Shown: in pieces, positions 1-7,240 of the stretch
How the letters are laid out: every line of letters begins with the position of its first letter
How positions within the stretch are numbered: the stretch's first letter is position 1
Source: Bifidobacteriaceae bacterium
GTDB lineage: Bacteria > Actinomycetota > Actinomycetes > Actinomycetales > WQXJ01
Direction: 5' to 3'
Assembly: GCA_031265345.1 (NCBI GenBank)
Contig: JAISCU010000364.1
Coordinates: 1-10,816 of the forward strand
Length of the DNA stretch: 10,816 nucleotides
Notes under the pieces: model-generated
Seen by the model: the letters and a program-made list of their open reading frames with translations, nothing else
What the model was told of the DNA's origin: nothing
Databases searched by the model: none
Position numbers and translations under genes: made by a program

Positions 1-1
1 C

Positions 2-1135
2 ATGAATCCCCGCTTGTTCGGACGGGCTCTGGAGGAGGCGTTCGCTGGAGATGAGTTCCAAGTGATGATCGTGGCCAACAAGTTCCAAACCGGCTTCGAC
101 CAGCCGCTCCTGGTCGCCATGTACGTGGATAAGAAGCTGTCGGGAATCAACGCTGTGCAAACGCTTTCCCGCCTCAACCGGGTGATCCCCGGGAAAGCCA
201 ACACCTATGTGCTGGATTTTGTAAATGCCCCGGATACAATCCAAGCCGCCTTCCAGGTCTACTACGAGGATGCTGTGCTGTACCGACCCTCGGATCCCGA
301 CATCGTTCACGACATGCTGGCCAAGATCCAGGCCGCAGCGATCATCGACACCGCCGAGATCGATCCAGTAGTTGAGGAAATTCAGAAGCAAGGCAGCCAC
401 ATCAAGCTGTACAGTCTGGTCAAGAGATCGCGCGACCGCTTCTACGATCGGCTGCGCGCCGCGCGCTCCAACGACGACACGGTGGAGAAACAGGCACTCG
501 TCGACTTTCGAGCCACGCTGGATAAGTTTGTGCGTGCTTACGACTTTCTGTCCCAGATCATCAACTACGAGTCAGCGAATATTGAGAAATGGTCGATTTT
601 CGTGAAGGTGTATCGGGGTGCGATCCGCGATGACGAACCTCGTGATGAAATCGACACGCCAGATCTCGTGATGACTCACTATAGGCTGATCAGAACCAGT
701 CACGGCGCGGTCAAGCTTTCGACCGGCACACCAGGGCGCCTGTCCGGGGTTACTGCCGTCGGCTCTGGCGGTGTCCGGGTCACTAAGTACGGACTCCTGG
801 ACGACGTGCTCAAGCGGATCAACGCCCTGTTCGCCGGGTCGGATCTCGACGAAGTGGACCGTGCCAACGCCTTCTTGTCCATCTCCAACCACGCGATCAA
901 CTCCTCGCGCCTCCAGGCCGAAGCGATGGCGAACTCCGAATCCGACTTTGCATCCTCTCCCAGCATCATCGAAGAGTTGGAGGACATTCCATACCGCGCC
1001 GACCTCGGGCATCACGCCGCACTCAAGTTCCTCGTCACCACCGGCAAGTATCGACAGTTGGCCGAAACCCTCCTGTCCCAAGGCCTCTATGAAGCCCTCC
1101 GCCGTGCCGCACAGGCGGAACAGTCCGACGAATGA
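2..1135 (+). CDS. hsdR: Type I restriction enzyme translocase subunit R, C-terminal part (5' end outside window)
   Basis: This is the end of the motor subunit of a type I restriction-modification complex, which translocates DNA with ATP and cuts unmodified DNA. The frame is open through the left edge, so the ATG at base 2 is probably internal; 377 residues are visible. Residues 26-33 (NKFQTGFD) match helicase motif V and residues 53-60 (Q-T-L-S-R-L-N-R) match motif VI with its arginine finger, so the nuclease domain and motifs I-IV must lie upstream. The remainder is the helical C-terminal region that docks on HsdM/HsdS. It ends normally at TGA with no internal lesion. No hsdM or hsdS is visible downstream, so they would have to be to the left. 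Whether the whole gene is intact cannot be judged here. Confidence 0.9.
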   Translation: MNPRLFGRALEEAFAGDEFQVMIVANKFQTGFDQPLLVAMYVDKKLSGINAVQTLSRLNRVIPGKANTYVLDFVNAPDTIQAAFQVYYEDAVLYRPSDPDIVHDMLAKIQAAAIIDTAEIDPVVEEIQKQGSHIKLYSLVKRSRDRFYDRLRAARSNDDTVEKQALVDFRATLDKFVRAYDFLSQIINYESANIEKWSIFVKVYRGAIRDDEPRDEIDTPDLVMTHYRLIRTSHGAVKLSTGTPGRLSGVTAVGSGGVRVTKYGLLDDVLKRINALFAGSDLDEVDRANAFLSISNHAINSSRLQAEAMANSESDFASSPSIIEELEDIPYRADLGHHAALKFLVTTGKYRQLAETLLSQGLYEALRRAAQAEQSDE

Positions 1136-1536
1136 AGCTCGGCCGGTCCGGCCATTGAGGGTCTGTGCGTGGTACGCAGGGAGGGTATGACGTGGGCTAC
1201 GGTGACCTGACGTGCGTCGTGTCCTCGCCACAGGCGCCCAGCGTCGATGCTCGAATAGGTAGCCGCCGCGGGAATGAGCGTGGCGGCATCGTCCTGGAGG
1301 AGCTGATAAGCGAGGGCGGTTGCCTGGCACAGGTAACCGGGTCGATGGCAGGCGTCGGCAAACACGTGCCGGCAGCGGGTCAACCAGTCCACCGCCTCGG
1401 CAGGAGTCAGAAGTCGAGTCTGCTCGACCGCCAACACCTCAGCGGCGCCTGGCCCACCCGGCCATGCGCCATCGTCGGCCTGAGCGTTGTCATACAACAA
1501 CCGTTCGCGCGAGTGAACCTGAATACGCGACACCAC
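1087..1536 (-). CDS. Hypothetical ORF, probably truncated, convergent with hsdR
   Basis: A 149-codon minus-strand frame whose 3' end overlaps the end of hsdR by 49 bases. I do not recognise the family. Residues roughly 40-95 look like a real folded helical protein (LLTPAEAVDWLTRC, FADACHRPGYLC) with mixed codon use and several cysteines, whereas the last 40 residues look like random read-through. The first possible start is a double GTG at 1536 with no convincing ribosome binding site. The same frame stays open and protein-like back to a TGA near 1609, where a DUF1016-like relic begins on the other strand. The simplest reading is a gene remnant cut at both ends. A non-coding shadow is possible. 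Confidence 0.35.
   Translation of the reverse strand: MVSRIQVHSRERLLYDNAQADDGAWPGGPGAAEVLAVEQTRLLTPAEAVDWLTRCRHVFADACHRPGYLCQATALAYQLLQDDAATLIPAAATYSSIDAGRLWRGHDARQVTVAHVIPSLRTTHRPSMAGPAELHSSDCSACAARRRAS
1141..1153 (+). terminator. Short GC inverted repeat after hsdR
   Basis: A perfect 13-nt inverted repeat (GGCCGG-T-CCGGCC) begins five bases after the hsdR stop codon. There is no T-run after it, so it would be at most a tail-less actinobacterial hairpin terminator. A chance GC palindrome is equally possible. Confidence 0.25.
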
Positions 1537-1615
1537 CGGCAGGGCTTCCGAGCGAGTTGCGTCCCTCCCTCGCTCGACCGACTCCTGCTTGCGAACGATT
1601 GGCGCGTGGAGTCAC

Positions 1616-1780
1616 ATGAACGAGGACCTCCGGCGGGAGTCCCCCGATCAGACGGGCCGGTCGCCGACGAACCTGACCTACATGCGCAGGATCGCGAGAC
1701 GGCGGCCGGAGGGCCAGATTTCGCAGCAGCTTGCGACGAAAGCGCCATGGGGTCACATCATGGTTCCGCTGGATCAGCCG
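1616..1780 (+). pseudogene. DUF1016 / YhcG-family N-terminal fragment (relic 1)
   Basis: A stretch of about 55 codons reads NEDLRRESPDQTG, then SPTNLTYMRRIA, then APWGHIMVPLD. These are the conserved steps of the DUF1016 (YhcG) N-terminal domain: E/DLRREFP, the GWS-xxNLxYM helix, and the P-W-x-H segment. Members of this family are PDDEXK-nuclease-like proteins of mobile and defence loci. The upstream YW-S-I-G region and the whole C-terminal nuclease domain are absent, and the frame dissolves at about 1785, just before the stop of the convergent zeta-like pseudogene. There is no start signal. A better preserved copy of the same domain sits at 7241-7608. The two share the order and spacing of motifs but differ at many positions, so they are not a recent duplication. 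Confidence 0.6.
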
Positions 1781-1799
1781 CTCGAACCTCGGCCGTGGC

Positions 1800-2342
1800 T
1801 CATCGCGTGGCCGCCGCGTCGAGCGCCCGCCGGATCCGAGCGGCCGACGCGAGCAGCCCGCTATCTCCTAGCCCTTCGTCCGTCGTCTTGAACTCGACCG
1901 ATCCGAAATGGCGTCCGTCGGCGTGGGCCTCTCTCCTGATCGCAGCGACGGTGGCGGAGCACTGCGACTTGGCTGTGGCGTCCCCGAACAGCCCGTGGAT
2001 TGGCTCGGACGGCAGCCAGCGCGCGCCTAGCTCCGCGTCCGCCTTCCCAGACTCCGCCGCGATGTAGCCAGCGGCTCAACGGGCAACCGACCGCGTCAGG
2101 CAATCGTCCTCGGTGGCCTCCACGACGGCAGTCGCGACCTGGTAGCAGTAACGTGCGAGGAACGGGACCAGCGTCGCTGCCGCCGCAGGGTTCGGGTGAA
2201 CCCCTTCCAGCACCACGTTCAGCCCAGCCGGGAGCGCCCACTTGGCCTGGGCGTACGTCACCAGGATCGCGGCCTCGGAATGGAATAGCGACGGCAGCTC
2301 CAGCGGATGGAAGCTCTCGCCGGCGGCTTCGCCGCGCCGCAC
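1800..2342 (-). pseudogene. Zeta-toxin-like kinase, 5'-truncated and interrupted by TGA
   Basis: Two consecutive stretches in one minus-strand frame are separated only by a TGA at 2078-2076. The first (88 codons from a GTG at 2342) contains NVVLEGVHPNP, a hydrophobic helix and AVVEATEDD followed by R-S-V-A-R. The second (91 codons, stop at 1800) continues as AAGYIAAESG and ARWLPSEPIHGLF. This layout (helix, VVxEG strand, GY-type loop, V-strand, Arg-rich helix) matches the second half of zeta toxin/UDP-sugar kinase-like P-loop proteins. A conserved tryptophan normally follows Arg at the stop position, so TGG to TGA is the likely lesion (inference). The Walker A half is missing: an in-frame TAG lies about eight codons upstream of the GTG. 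No epsilon-like antitoxin is visible. Other P-loop kinase families are possible. Confidence 0.5.
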
Positions 2343-2409
2343 CGACTTTGGTACCAGGGCTTCCTATGTACCGTCGCGGAGCTGCCTCTTTCGAGCCGGA
2401 GTGCGGTTC

Positions 2410-2616
2410 TGGGTCGCACCGGTCGGCGCACGCGACGGCCGCGCCGAGCCGGAGTTTCGCGTCGCCGGCGCGGCCGGGTATCCGGACGGCGAGGAGCAGC
2501 GCGTCCGTGGCCTGGACGGCCCAGCACCACTGCCCGTCCGGGTGGGCGTGGACGTCGCGGGCGGCCTGGAGCTGCCTGACGGCGTGCGCTCTATCCCGAC
2601 GCCGGGATAGAGCGCA
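2410..2616 (-). pseudogene. Unidentified coding-like fragment without a start codon
   Basis: The minus frame opening after a TGA at 2619-2617 reads as plausible protein for about 60 codons: DRAHAVRQLQAARD, HPDGQWCWAVQATD and LLLAVRIPGRAG are recognisable by their natural composition. It then fades toward 2410. It has no ATG, GTG or TTG at its head and is cut by the hairpin at 2585-2616. I do not recognise the family. It may be the remains of a gene upstream of the zeta-like relic. A chance open frame in GC-rich DNA is possible. Confidence 0.25.
2585..2616. repeat. Perfect 14-bp inverted repeat with 4-nt loop
   Basis: TGCGCTCTATCCCG and its exact reverse complement flank a four-base loop (ACGC). 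The stem contains the AT-bearing core CTATCCC, so it is not just a GC run. No T-tract follows on either strand. It lies about 390 bases beyond the ietS stop in the direction of ietS transcription, so it could be a tail-less terminator. A mobile-element end or folding site is also possible. Confidence 0.6.
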
Positions 2617-2707
2617 TCAGTTCCGTCAGCTACGTGTCTACCGCCGACCCAGGGCCACCAGGACAAGCTGGGAGGCTCCCGCCACAGTCCAAGATTGAGA
2701 GCCGCTG

Positions 2708-2941
2708 GTGCAAGTCACGTTCTCGGAGTCCGCCGACCTGATCGAGGTTCTCAATCTCACCGAGGCTGGAGCCAACGCTCGCGAAGCCATCGACAACTCG
2801 CTACTGGACGACACAAGGCAGCGCCTCCAGGACGCCGGAGTGGCGATCAGAGATGGCCAGCTACCACGCCTGTCGTCTTGGTGCGGAACGTGCGGGACAT
2901 GCGACGTGGCCGCGCTGTGCCGGAGAAAGGGCCAGCCATGA
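2708..2941 (+). CDS. Small Cys-rich ORF, possibly the C-terminus of a larger lost protein
   Basis: A 77-codon frame beginning at GTG four codons after an in-frame TGA. The first 50 residues are acidic and helical (FSESADLIEVLNL, AREAIDNSLLDDT). The C-terminus carries four cysteines in C-x2-C-x2-C-x5-C spacing (WCGTCGTCDVAALC), a pattern that could bind zinc or an Fe-S cluster and resembles tails of some PD-(D/E)XK/Cas4-like proteins; that link is only a guess. The stop overlaps an ATG as ATGA (2938-2941), which starts a 17-codon frame ending at 2991. This suggests the coupled start of a second gene that was later truncated. No clear ribosome binding site precedes the GTG, so the visible ORF may be the tail of a deleted gene. 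Confidence 0.35.
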   Translation: MQVTFSESADLIEVLNLTEAGANAREAIDNSLLDDTRQRLQDAGVAIRDGQLPRLSSWCGTCGTCDVAALCRRKGQP

Positions 2942-3009
2942 CCGACATCGAACCAGCATGGGCTGCGTCGCCCAAGGCGGCGCCGTTCTGATGCCACGGA
3001 AGCTTGGGA

Positions 3010-5622
3010 CTACGGGCGAATCCGAGCTTGAGCCCTGGCCTGTACGAGCGCCTGCTTGATCTCCTCGTACACGGTCGTCGAAGTCTGTGGAGCCGTCTCA
3101 ACCGATACCGCGAGGCCATACCTGGTTGGCTGGTCGGACACCTGTGCGTCTTTGCGGCATTGGATGCGAAGTGGCAGCGAGGCCGAACCCGGAGCGACGG
3201 TCTTGACCCCCTCGAACACTTCGTGTTGGCAGGTTCCGCGACGGACGCTCTGCCAGTCGGCGTCCCGTCTTTTCCCGCCTGTTTGGTGATCGTCCAGGCC
3301 ATGAAAATACGCCTTGCTCACCCGATAGCGATTCAGGCTGCCCACGGTCGGCGTTTGGGTGGCCAAAGTAACGGTCAGCCTGTGCCAGTCGGCTTTGGCG
3401 CGCATCGACGGTGGCATCGGGATGGTGAAGATGGCCTCTTCGTCCTGTCTGATCCACCCCCAGCCCAGGAGAACGGCACGGCTGGAGGAGGCGGCCCCGG
3501 AGCGCACCCGGTCGTAGACTCCATAGCCAAGGATGTTTGCAAGGTCGGCGCGTTCTTTCCGCTTGCCGACGTCCATGAACCGCTGGACTTCCGAGCCCAG
3601 GGAGCCCCATCCGGCGGCGTGAACCAACAGGGCCCGAACCAGGATGGGATGGAAACTCTGGTCGGGAAAGGCGAACTCCGCCTCGTCCTGTGACCCTCGC
3701 TCAAGGATGTCGAACAGGCGGCTTGCTTCGCGGCTCATCAAAGCCGTGGCGTTGCTGGTTCCAGACAGGAACCGCTGCCCGTCGGTGCCTCCACCCGACA
3801 AGGGCGCGGCCACTCGGTGTCCTGGCCCAGTGAGTGCGGTGTTGGCGGCGCGTAGACCGATGGCGTCTCCAGGGCGCGCGGACACCGGTCTCACGAATAC
3901 GCCACGCCCGCCTGGATGCAGAAGGTCGGGTTTGATGGATCGTTGCACGCCGGGGCCGGTCGCGCTGTAAAGGGCCGGGTAGCCGCGCTTGTTCGGATCG
4001 ACAACCGTGTCGGGGAGGGCGATGGCGTCCAGTGAGTCATCGTGAGTGGCCCCGACCGTGAGGACATTCAGCGCGTCCGCGGGGGGCAGGAGACCTCGCG
4101 CGCGGCTCGCATCAAGGTAGGCCTTCATAGCCTCGGCGCGCATTGTGTCCCCGCCGTCCATGAACGCAGTGGCCACGTCTAGAGATGGGTAGTTCCCGGC
4201 GCTGACGATGATGAGCAAGTTGTATTCGACGGCGAGCCAATCCAGCAGTCTGCCGACCGGGCTCACCCGGCGCACGAATGCCCTGGCTGGTACACCTATC
4301 GAGACGTTGATGATGCGAACGCTTGAGGCAGCAGCAGGATGGTCGCCTTCCCCTTCGACGATTCGGCGGATGGCCCGGTGGAGGAGATCAGGTAGGAGGA
4401 CAGACTGTTGGATCGTCTCTCTGCGATCATGGGCGAGGCCGTCTGATGCCGCAGGGCGCAGGACAGGTCGAACGTACAAGGGGCGGGACAGTGGCTCCTC
4501 GCCTGTTCCCAGGTCTCCTCGCACGATCAAGGAGGCCATGGCCGTTCCGTGACGCCGGAGGGCGAGCGGATAATCGTCCCCGTACCCGTCCGGGTCATCG
4601 ACGATGAGGCGGTCGGTCAGCAGCTCGTGGTTCACCAGCGGCAACCCGTCCAGCAGAGCTATCCGAGGCAGTTCCTCGCTCGGCTTCGGGACAGTCGTGC
4701 CTTCTTCGCTGAAGGAGTCACCGCCAAGGTCGTCGAGCGCCATCGGCCTGTGCGGAGAGGCGAACATCACTTGCTCCGCCACCAGGAAGCTGATCGTTTC
4801 GGCTCCGTTCTCCAACGCCGTGGCGATGACATGTCGTGGCATCGAAGCCAGCACCGCGTGGTACTTGATCTCTGGGATGTCGCAGCGGGCAACGACACTC
4901 GCCCCCAACTCCGTGAGCATGGCCGTCAACCCCTGCTCCGCCTGCTGACGCTTGTGCGTGTCGCCCCAGTACCACAACTCGATCTCGACATCGACAGGGC
5001 CACCGGATTGACTCACGACCGCGAGGTCTTCGGCCCAACTCTCCAGGAGACCGCTCTCCCGAATGCGGTCCTGCACACCCCACCGCCGCAGATCGACAAG
5101 CTGGCCGAAGAGGTTCTTGAACGGTGCCAACCCGAGCGGGAACGTGGTCATCTTGTCCTTGCGCCAATCTTGGAATAGGCGCACGAGTTCCCCGGCGGCC
5201 GCAGCGTTGGAAGCGACCACGTTGAGCGAGTGGCTGACCAGGAGATCGTCCGCCCGCGCGCCGGCTTTGACCATGTGGAAGTCCTCGTCGGGCTCCATGT
5301 CCTCGTCGACATACTCCGACAGGAACTCGAGACCGGGCAGGTTCTCGATGGCTCGATGCAAGTCCTTGACGGTGCCCGCCAGGTCAAACACCAAGACCAG
5401 CTCCGGGTCGATCTCCTTCCCCTCGGCAGGCTCGACCGCGAAACCACCCGATCCGAACGCGCCAGTCAGGAGTGTGAACTTCGGGCCGAGACGCTCTCCT
5501 TGGCGAGCGCTGCTCGGTCCGACAACCTTCGGTGGTGTTCGCGGTTTCTCTTTCGTCCGCTCGGCCATTGTTGGCGCGTCGAGGGCTAGAAACGGTCGCT
5601 CATCGCTGTCCGCCACGGTCAC
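3010..5622 (-). CDS. ietS: Subtilisin-like serine protease of an IetA/IetS-type pair
   Basis: An 870-residue S8-family peptidase. The catalytic triad is visible: Asp325 in IALLDGLP, His358 in RRHGTAMAS, and Ser623 in SGTSNATA. The oxyanion Asn is N477 in IVSAGN. Family-typical strands lie at 437-443 (IINVSIG) and 518-525 (LNVLTVGA). About 310 residues precede the catalytic domain and about 240 follow it. There is no signal peptide or membrane segment, so it should act in the cytoplasm, unlike secreted subtilisins. It starts with GTG overlapping the ATPase stop as GTGA; a second GTG at 5616 is better spaced from a GGGTGA sequence and could be the real start. The pairing with a AAA+ ATPase matches ietAS, described as a plasmid-maintenance toxin-antitoxin pair and an anti-phage system. 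The frame is complete with no lesions. Confidence 0.85.
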   Translation of the reverse strand: MTVADSDERPFLALDAPTMAERTKEKPRTPPKVVGPSSARQGERLGPKFTLLTGAFGSGGFAVEPAEGKEIDPELVLVFDLAGTVKDLHRAIENLPGLEFLSEYVDEDMEPDEDFHMVKAGARADDLLVSHSLNVVASNAAAAGELVRLFQDWRKDKMTTFPLGLAPFKNLFGQLVDLRRWGVQDRIRESGLLESWAEDLAVVSQSGGPVDVEIELWYWGDTHKRQQAEQGLTAMLTELGASVVARCDIPEIKYHAVLASMPRHVIATALENGAETISFLVAEQVMFASPHRPMALDDLGGDSFSEEGTTVPKPSEELPRIALLDGLPLVNHELLTDRLIVDDPDGYGDDYPLALRRHGTAMASLIVRGDLGTGEEPLSRPLYVRPVLRPAASDGLAHDRRETIQQSVLLPDLLHRAIRRIVEGEGDHPAAASSVRIINVSIGVPARAFVRRVSPVGRLLDWLAVEYNLLIIVSAGNYPSLDVATAFMDGGDTMRAEAMKAYLDASRARGLLPPADALNVLTVGATHDDSLDAIALPDTVVDPNKRGYPALYSATGPGVQRSIKPDLLHPGGRGVFVRPVSARPGDAIGLRAANTALTGPGHRVAAPLSGGGTDGQRFLSGTSNATALMSREASRLFDILERGSQDEAEFAFPDQSFHPILVRALLVHAAGWGSLGSEVQRFMDVGKRKERADLANILGYGVYDRVRSGAASSSRAVLLGWGWIRQDEEAIFTIPMPPSMRAKADWHRLTVTLATQTPTVGSLNRYRVSKAYFHGLDDHQTGGKRRDADWQSVRRGTCQHEVFEGVKTVAPGSASLPLRIQCRKDAQVSDQPTRYGLAVSVETAPQTSTTVYEEIKQALVQARAQARIRP

Positions 5623-6581
5623 TCACCCGCTTGTGTCCGCCAGTGGTCGAGCCGATCTTGGACGATTTGGCGCGTATTGGCGTCTGGTCCGGCCAGCACC
5701 GCACGTCGCCGGATGTCCAGCGCGAACTCCTCAAGCCCTGCGAAGCTTGCGTCGCTGAGCTTGTCTGCCAGCGTCCTCGGGGCGAACCCAAGCGTGCCTC
5801 CGAACCGCCGCGCAAGCTTGGACAAGAACTCGGTGGCCTGTTCTCGGGTCGGAGGGTCGAGGTTGACTCTGACCTGGAACCTGCGCCACGCGGCGCGATC
5901 CAGCAACTCCCCGTGGTTCGTCGCCGCCACGAGGATGACGTGTGGAGGCAGTTTGTCGATTTGGAGAAGAAGGGTGGACACGACCCGCTTGATTTCGCCG
6001 GTTTCATTCGCGTCCCCGCGCTCCTTGGCAATGGTGTCAAGTTCGTCGAAGAAGAGAACACAGCGGCGGGTTCGCACGAAGCTGAACGCCTCATCCAGGC
6101 GTGATGCCGTCTCCCCAAGGAACGAGGAGACGATGCCCTCGTAACGGATGACGTAGAACGGGAGCATTAGTTCCGCCGCTATGGCCTCCGCCGCGCTCGT
6201 CTTGCCGTTGCCTGGAGGACCACAGAGCACGAGGCGGTTGCGAGGTTCAAGTCCGTAGCTGCGGAGCAACTCCGACCGTTGCTGCTCTTCGACGACCTCG
6301 CTCAGGACTCGCCTGGCGTGCGGCTTCAGCACTAGGTCGTCCAGGTGCTTGTCTGGCACGACCTCAAGCACGAGGTCGCGCACAGCCGACGCGTGGTCGC
6401 CACGAACAGCCCGAGAGCGCTCACCTGTAGTCGTGATGATCTCGGACAGGCGATCAGCGAGCAGGTGATGCTGGTTGGCTCGCTCTTCCGCGATGAGAGA
6501 CTCGACGAGCGCCTTGAAGCGCTCGCGGTCGCCGTGGCGCTCAGCGTCCACGAGGTCAAGTACGAGGTCGGCCCGTGCCAT
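5619..6581 (-). CDS. ietA: AAA+ ATPase of an IetA/IetS-type pair
   Basis: A 320-residue AAA+ ATPase counted from the ATG at 6581. Walker A is GPPGNGKT (121-128), Walker B is VLFFDELD (175-182), sensor 1 is the Asn of AATN (219-222), and candidate arginine fingers follow at 229 and 233-234 (DRAAWRR). About 110 helical residues precede the ATPase core, and a short helical lid follows. Fold and pore features resemble FtsH/p97-type remodelling ATPases, with no membrane segment. The ATG at 6581 is preferred over the GTG three codons upstream because GGAGGTGATC lies directly before it. The stop overlaps the protease start by four bases, so the two are translationally coupled. In known ietAS pairs the ATPase is the partner that restrains or directs the protease; the mechanism here is inferred. 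Confidence 0.85.
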   Translation of the reverse strand: MARADLVLDLVDAERHGDRERFKALVESLIAEERANQHHLLADRLSEIITTTGERSRAVRGDHASAVRDLVLEVVPDKHLDDLVLKPHARRVLSEVVEEQQRSELLRSYGLEPRNRLVLCGPPGNGKTSAAEAIAAELMLPFYVIRYEGIVSSFLGETASRLDEAFSFVRTRRCVLFFDELDTIAKERGDANETGEIKRVVSTLLLQIDKLPPHVILVAATNHGELLDRAAWRRFQVRVNLDPPTREQATEFLSKLARRFGGTLGFAPRTLADKLSDASFAGLEEFALDIRRRAVLAGPDANTRQIVQDRLDHWRTQAGE

Positions 6582-6584
6582 GGC

Positions 6585-6594
6585 GATCACCTCC
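6585..6594 (-). promoter_or_regulatory. Ribosome binding site of ietA
   Basis: GGAGGTGATC is a ten-base perfect match to the anti-Shine-Dalgarno sequence. Its GGAGGT core lies seven bases from the ATG at 6581. The upstream GTG at 6590 is inside this site, which argues against it as the start. Confidence 0.75.
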
Positions 6595-6608
6595 GGTCGA
6601 TCGTCAGC

Positions 6609-6761
6609 CTATTCATGTTTGGTCAGAACAGTAACGAGGCGCTCTGACACTTCGCCGGGCCGACCGCCGCGCTCATCGAACCAGGCCCGCAGCAGGCCCG
6701 CCGGGACCGCAGCGGGAACGGTCACACCCATTCTGGTCACCCCCACATCAACTCCAGCCAT
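6609..6761 (-). CDS. Short leader ORF upstream of ietA, unknown function
   Basis: A 50-codon frame from ATG 6761 to TAG 6609 ending 27 bases before the ietA ATG. The C-terminal 40 residues look like a real small helical protein (PAGLLRAWFDERGG, then VSERLVTVLTKHE). An internal ATG at 6731 is preceded by GGGGGTGA at good spacing, so the product may be only 40 residues. No family is recognised. Size and position suit either a small regulator or partner of the ATPase-protease pair, or a translated leader. A chance ORF is possible, since GC-rich DNA holds many. Confidence 0.4.
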   Translation of the reverse strand: MAGVDVGVTRMGVTVPAAVPAGLLRAWFDERGGRPGEVSERLVTVLTKHE

Positions 6762-6980
6762 GGTACCGCCGCCCCTGAACCGGCCCGCGGGAGAGTGGGA
6801 CGATGCCGGTCCCCACTTCCCAGCGCGGCTCGTCTGCCCGCTGGGATAGTTGGGGACTGCACTGGCCTTGTGGCGTGTGGTGTGGCGTCGAGTGGAGAGG
6901 GAAGACTCCCCGGGGGAGGACCGCAGCCAGGCGGGCGTTGCTTCCGGTGTCCTGGGAGCGGAACCGTGGCGCTGGTGGCA

Positions 6981-7178
6981 TCAACTCTGGAAGTGTCGTC
7001 GCATTTCGGCGACCGCTTCATCGCCGGTCACGTCGCGGCGGGCCACACGCTCTATCAACTCTCGCGACCAAGCATCCGTGACTTCGTGCCCTGCTACGGC
7101 CAGCGCGGCGTCGGCGAACGCGATGGCTTCAGTTGCGTCGGCACCGGCCAACTTAGCGGCGCTGAGCGCACGAGCCAT
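6981..7178 (-). CDS. VbhA-like antitoxin, orphan
   Basis: A 65-residue helical protein. The C-terminal half, GHEVTD (30-35), then RELIERVARRDVTGDEAVAEMRRH, matches the conserved pattern of actinobacterial VbhA-family antitoxins, which inhibit Fic AMP-transferase toxins through a helix ending in a glutamate motif. A purine-rich GGAAGGGGA stretch precedes the ATG at 7178 at workable spacing. The usual partner, a fic gene starting at or just after the antitoxin stop, is not there: the 220 bases downstream hold no Fic-like HPFxxGN frame. It is divergent from the DUF1016 relic starting about 60 bases away. Family assignment is by eye and moderately sure; the lack of fic nearby is seen directly. 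Confidence 0.5.
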   Translation of the reverse strand: MARALSAAKLAGADATEAIAFADAALAVAGHEVTDAWSRELIERVARRDVTGDEAVAEMRRHFQS

Positions 7179-7240
7179 GACCCATCCCCTTCCACCTCAG
7201 CCTCCGTTCATATCAATCGCGCCCAACGCCTGTCGGGGCA

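Noticed and set aside
572..1330. 252-codon minus-strand ORF opposite the end of hsdR
   Set aside because: Overlaps well-supported hsdR coding sequence and shows no protein-like patterning.
1165..2067. 300-codon plus-strand ORF after hsdR
   Set aside because: Low-complexity Ser/Ala/Arg composition; better readings exist in this interval (DUF1016 relic in another plus frame, zeta-like frame on minus).
3004..3693. Long plus-strand ORF of 229 codons opposite ietS
   Set aside because: It lies fully antisense to the clear S8 protease, has proline/glycine-rich unpatterned sequence, and is a typical shadow in GC-rich DNA.
4549..5178. Plus-strand ORF of 209 codons opposite ietS
   Set aside because: Antisense shadow of the N-terminal half of the protease; no motif or ribosome binding site.
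6905..6917. CTCCCCGGGGGAG palindrome in the gap between the VbhA-like gene and the ietA leader ORF
   Set aside because: GC-only palindromes of this size are common here, and no promoter or T-run is attached; the 219-base gap shows nothing else clear.
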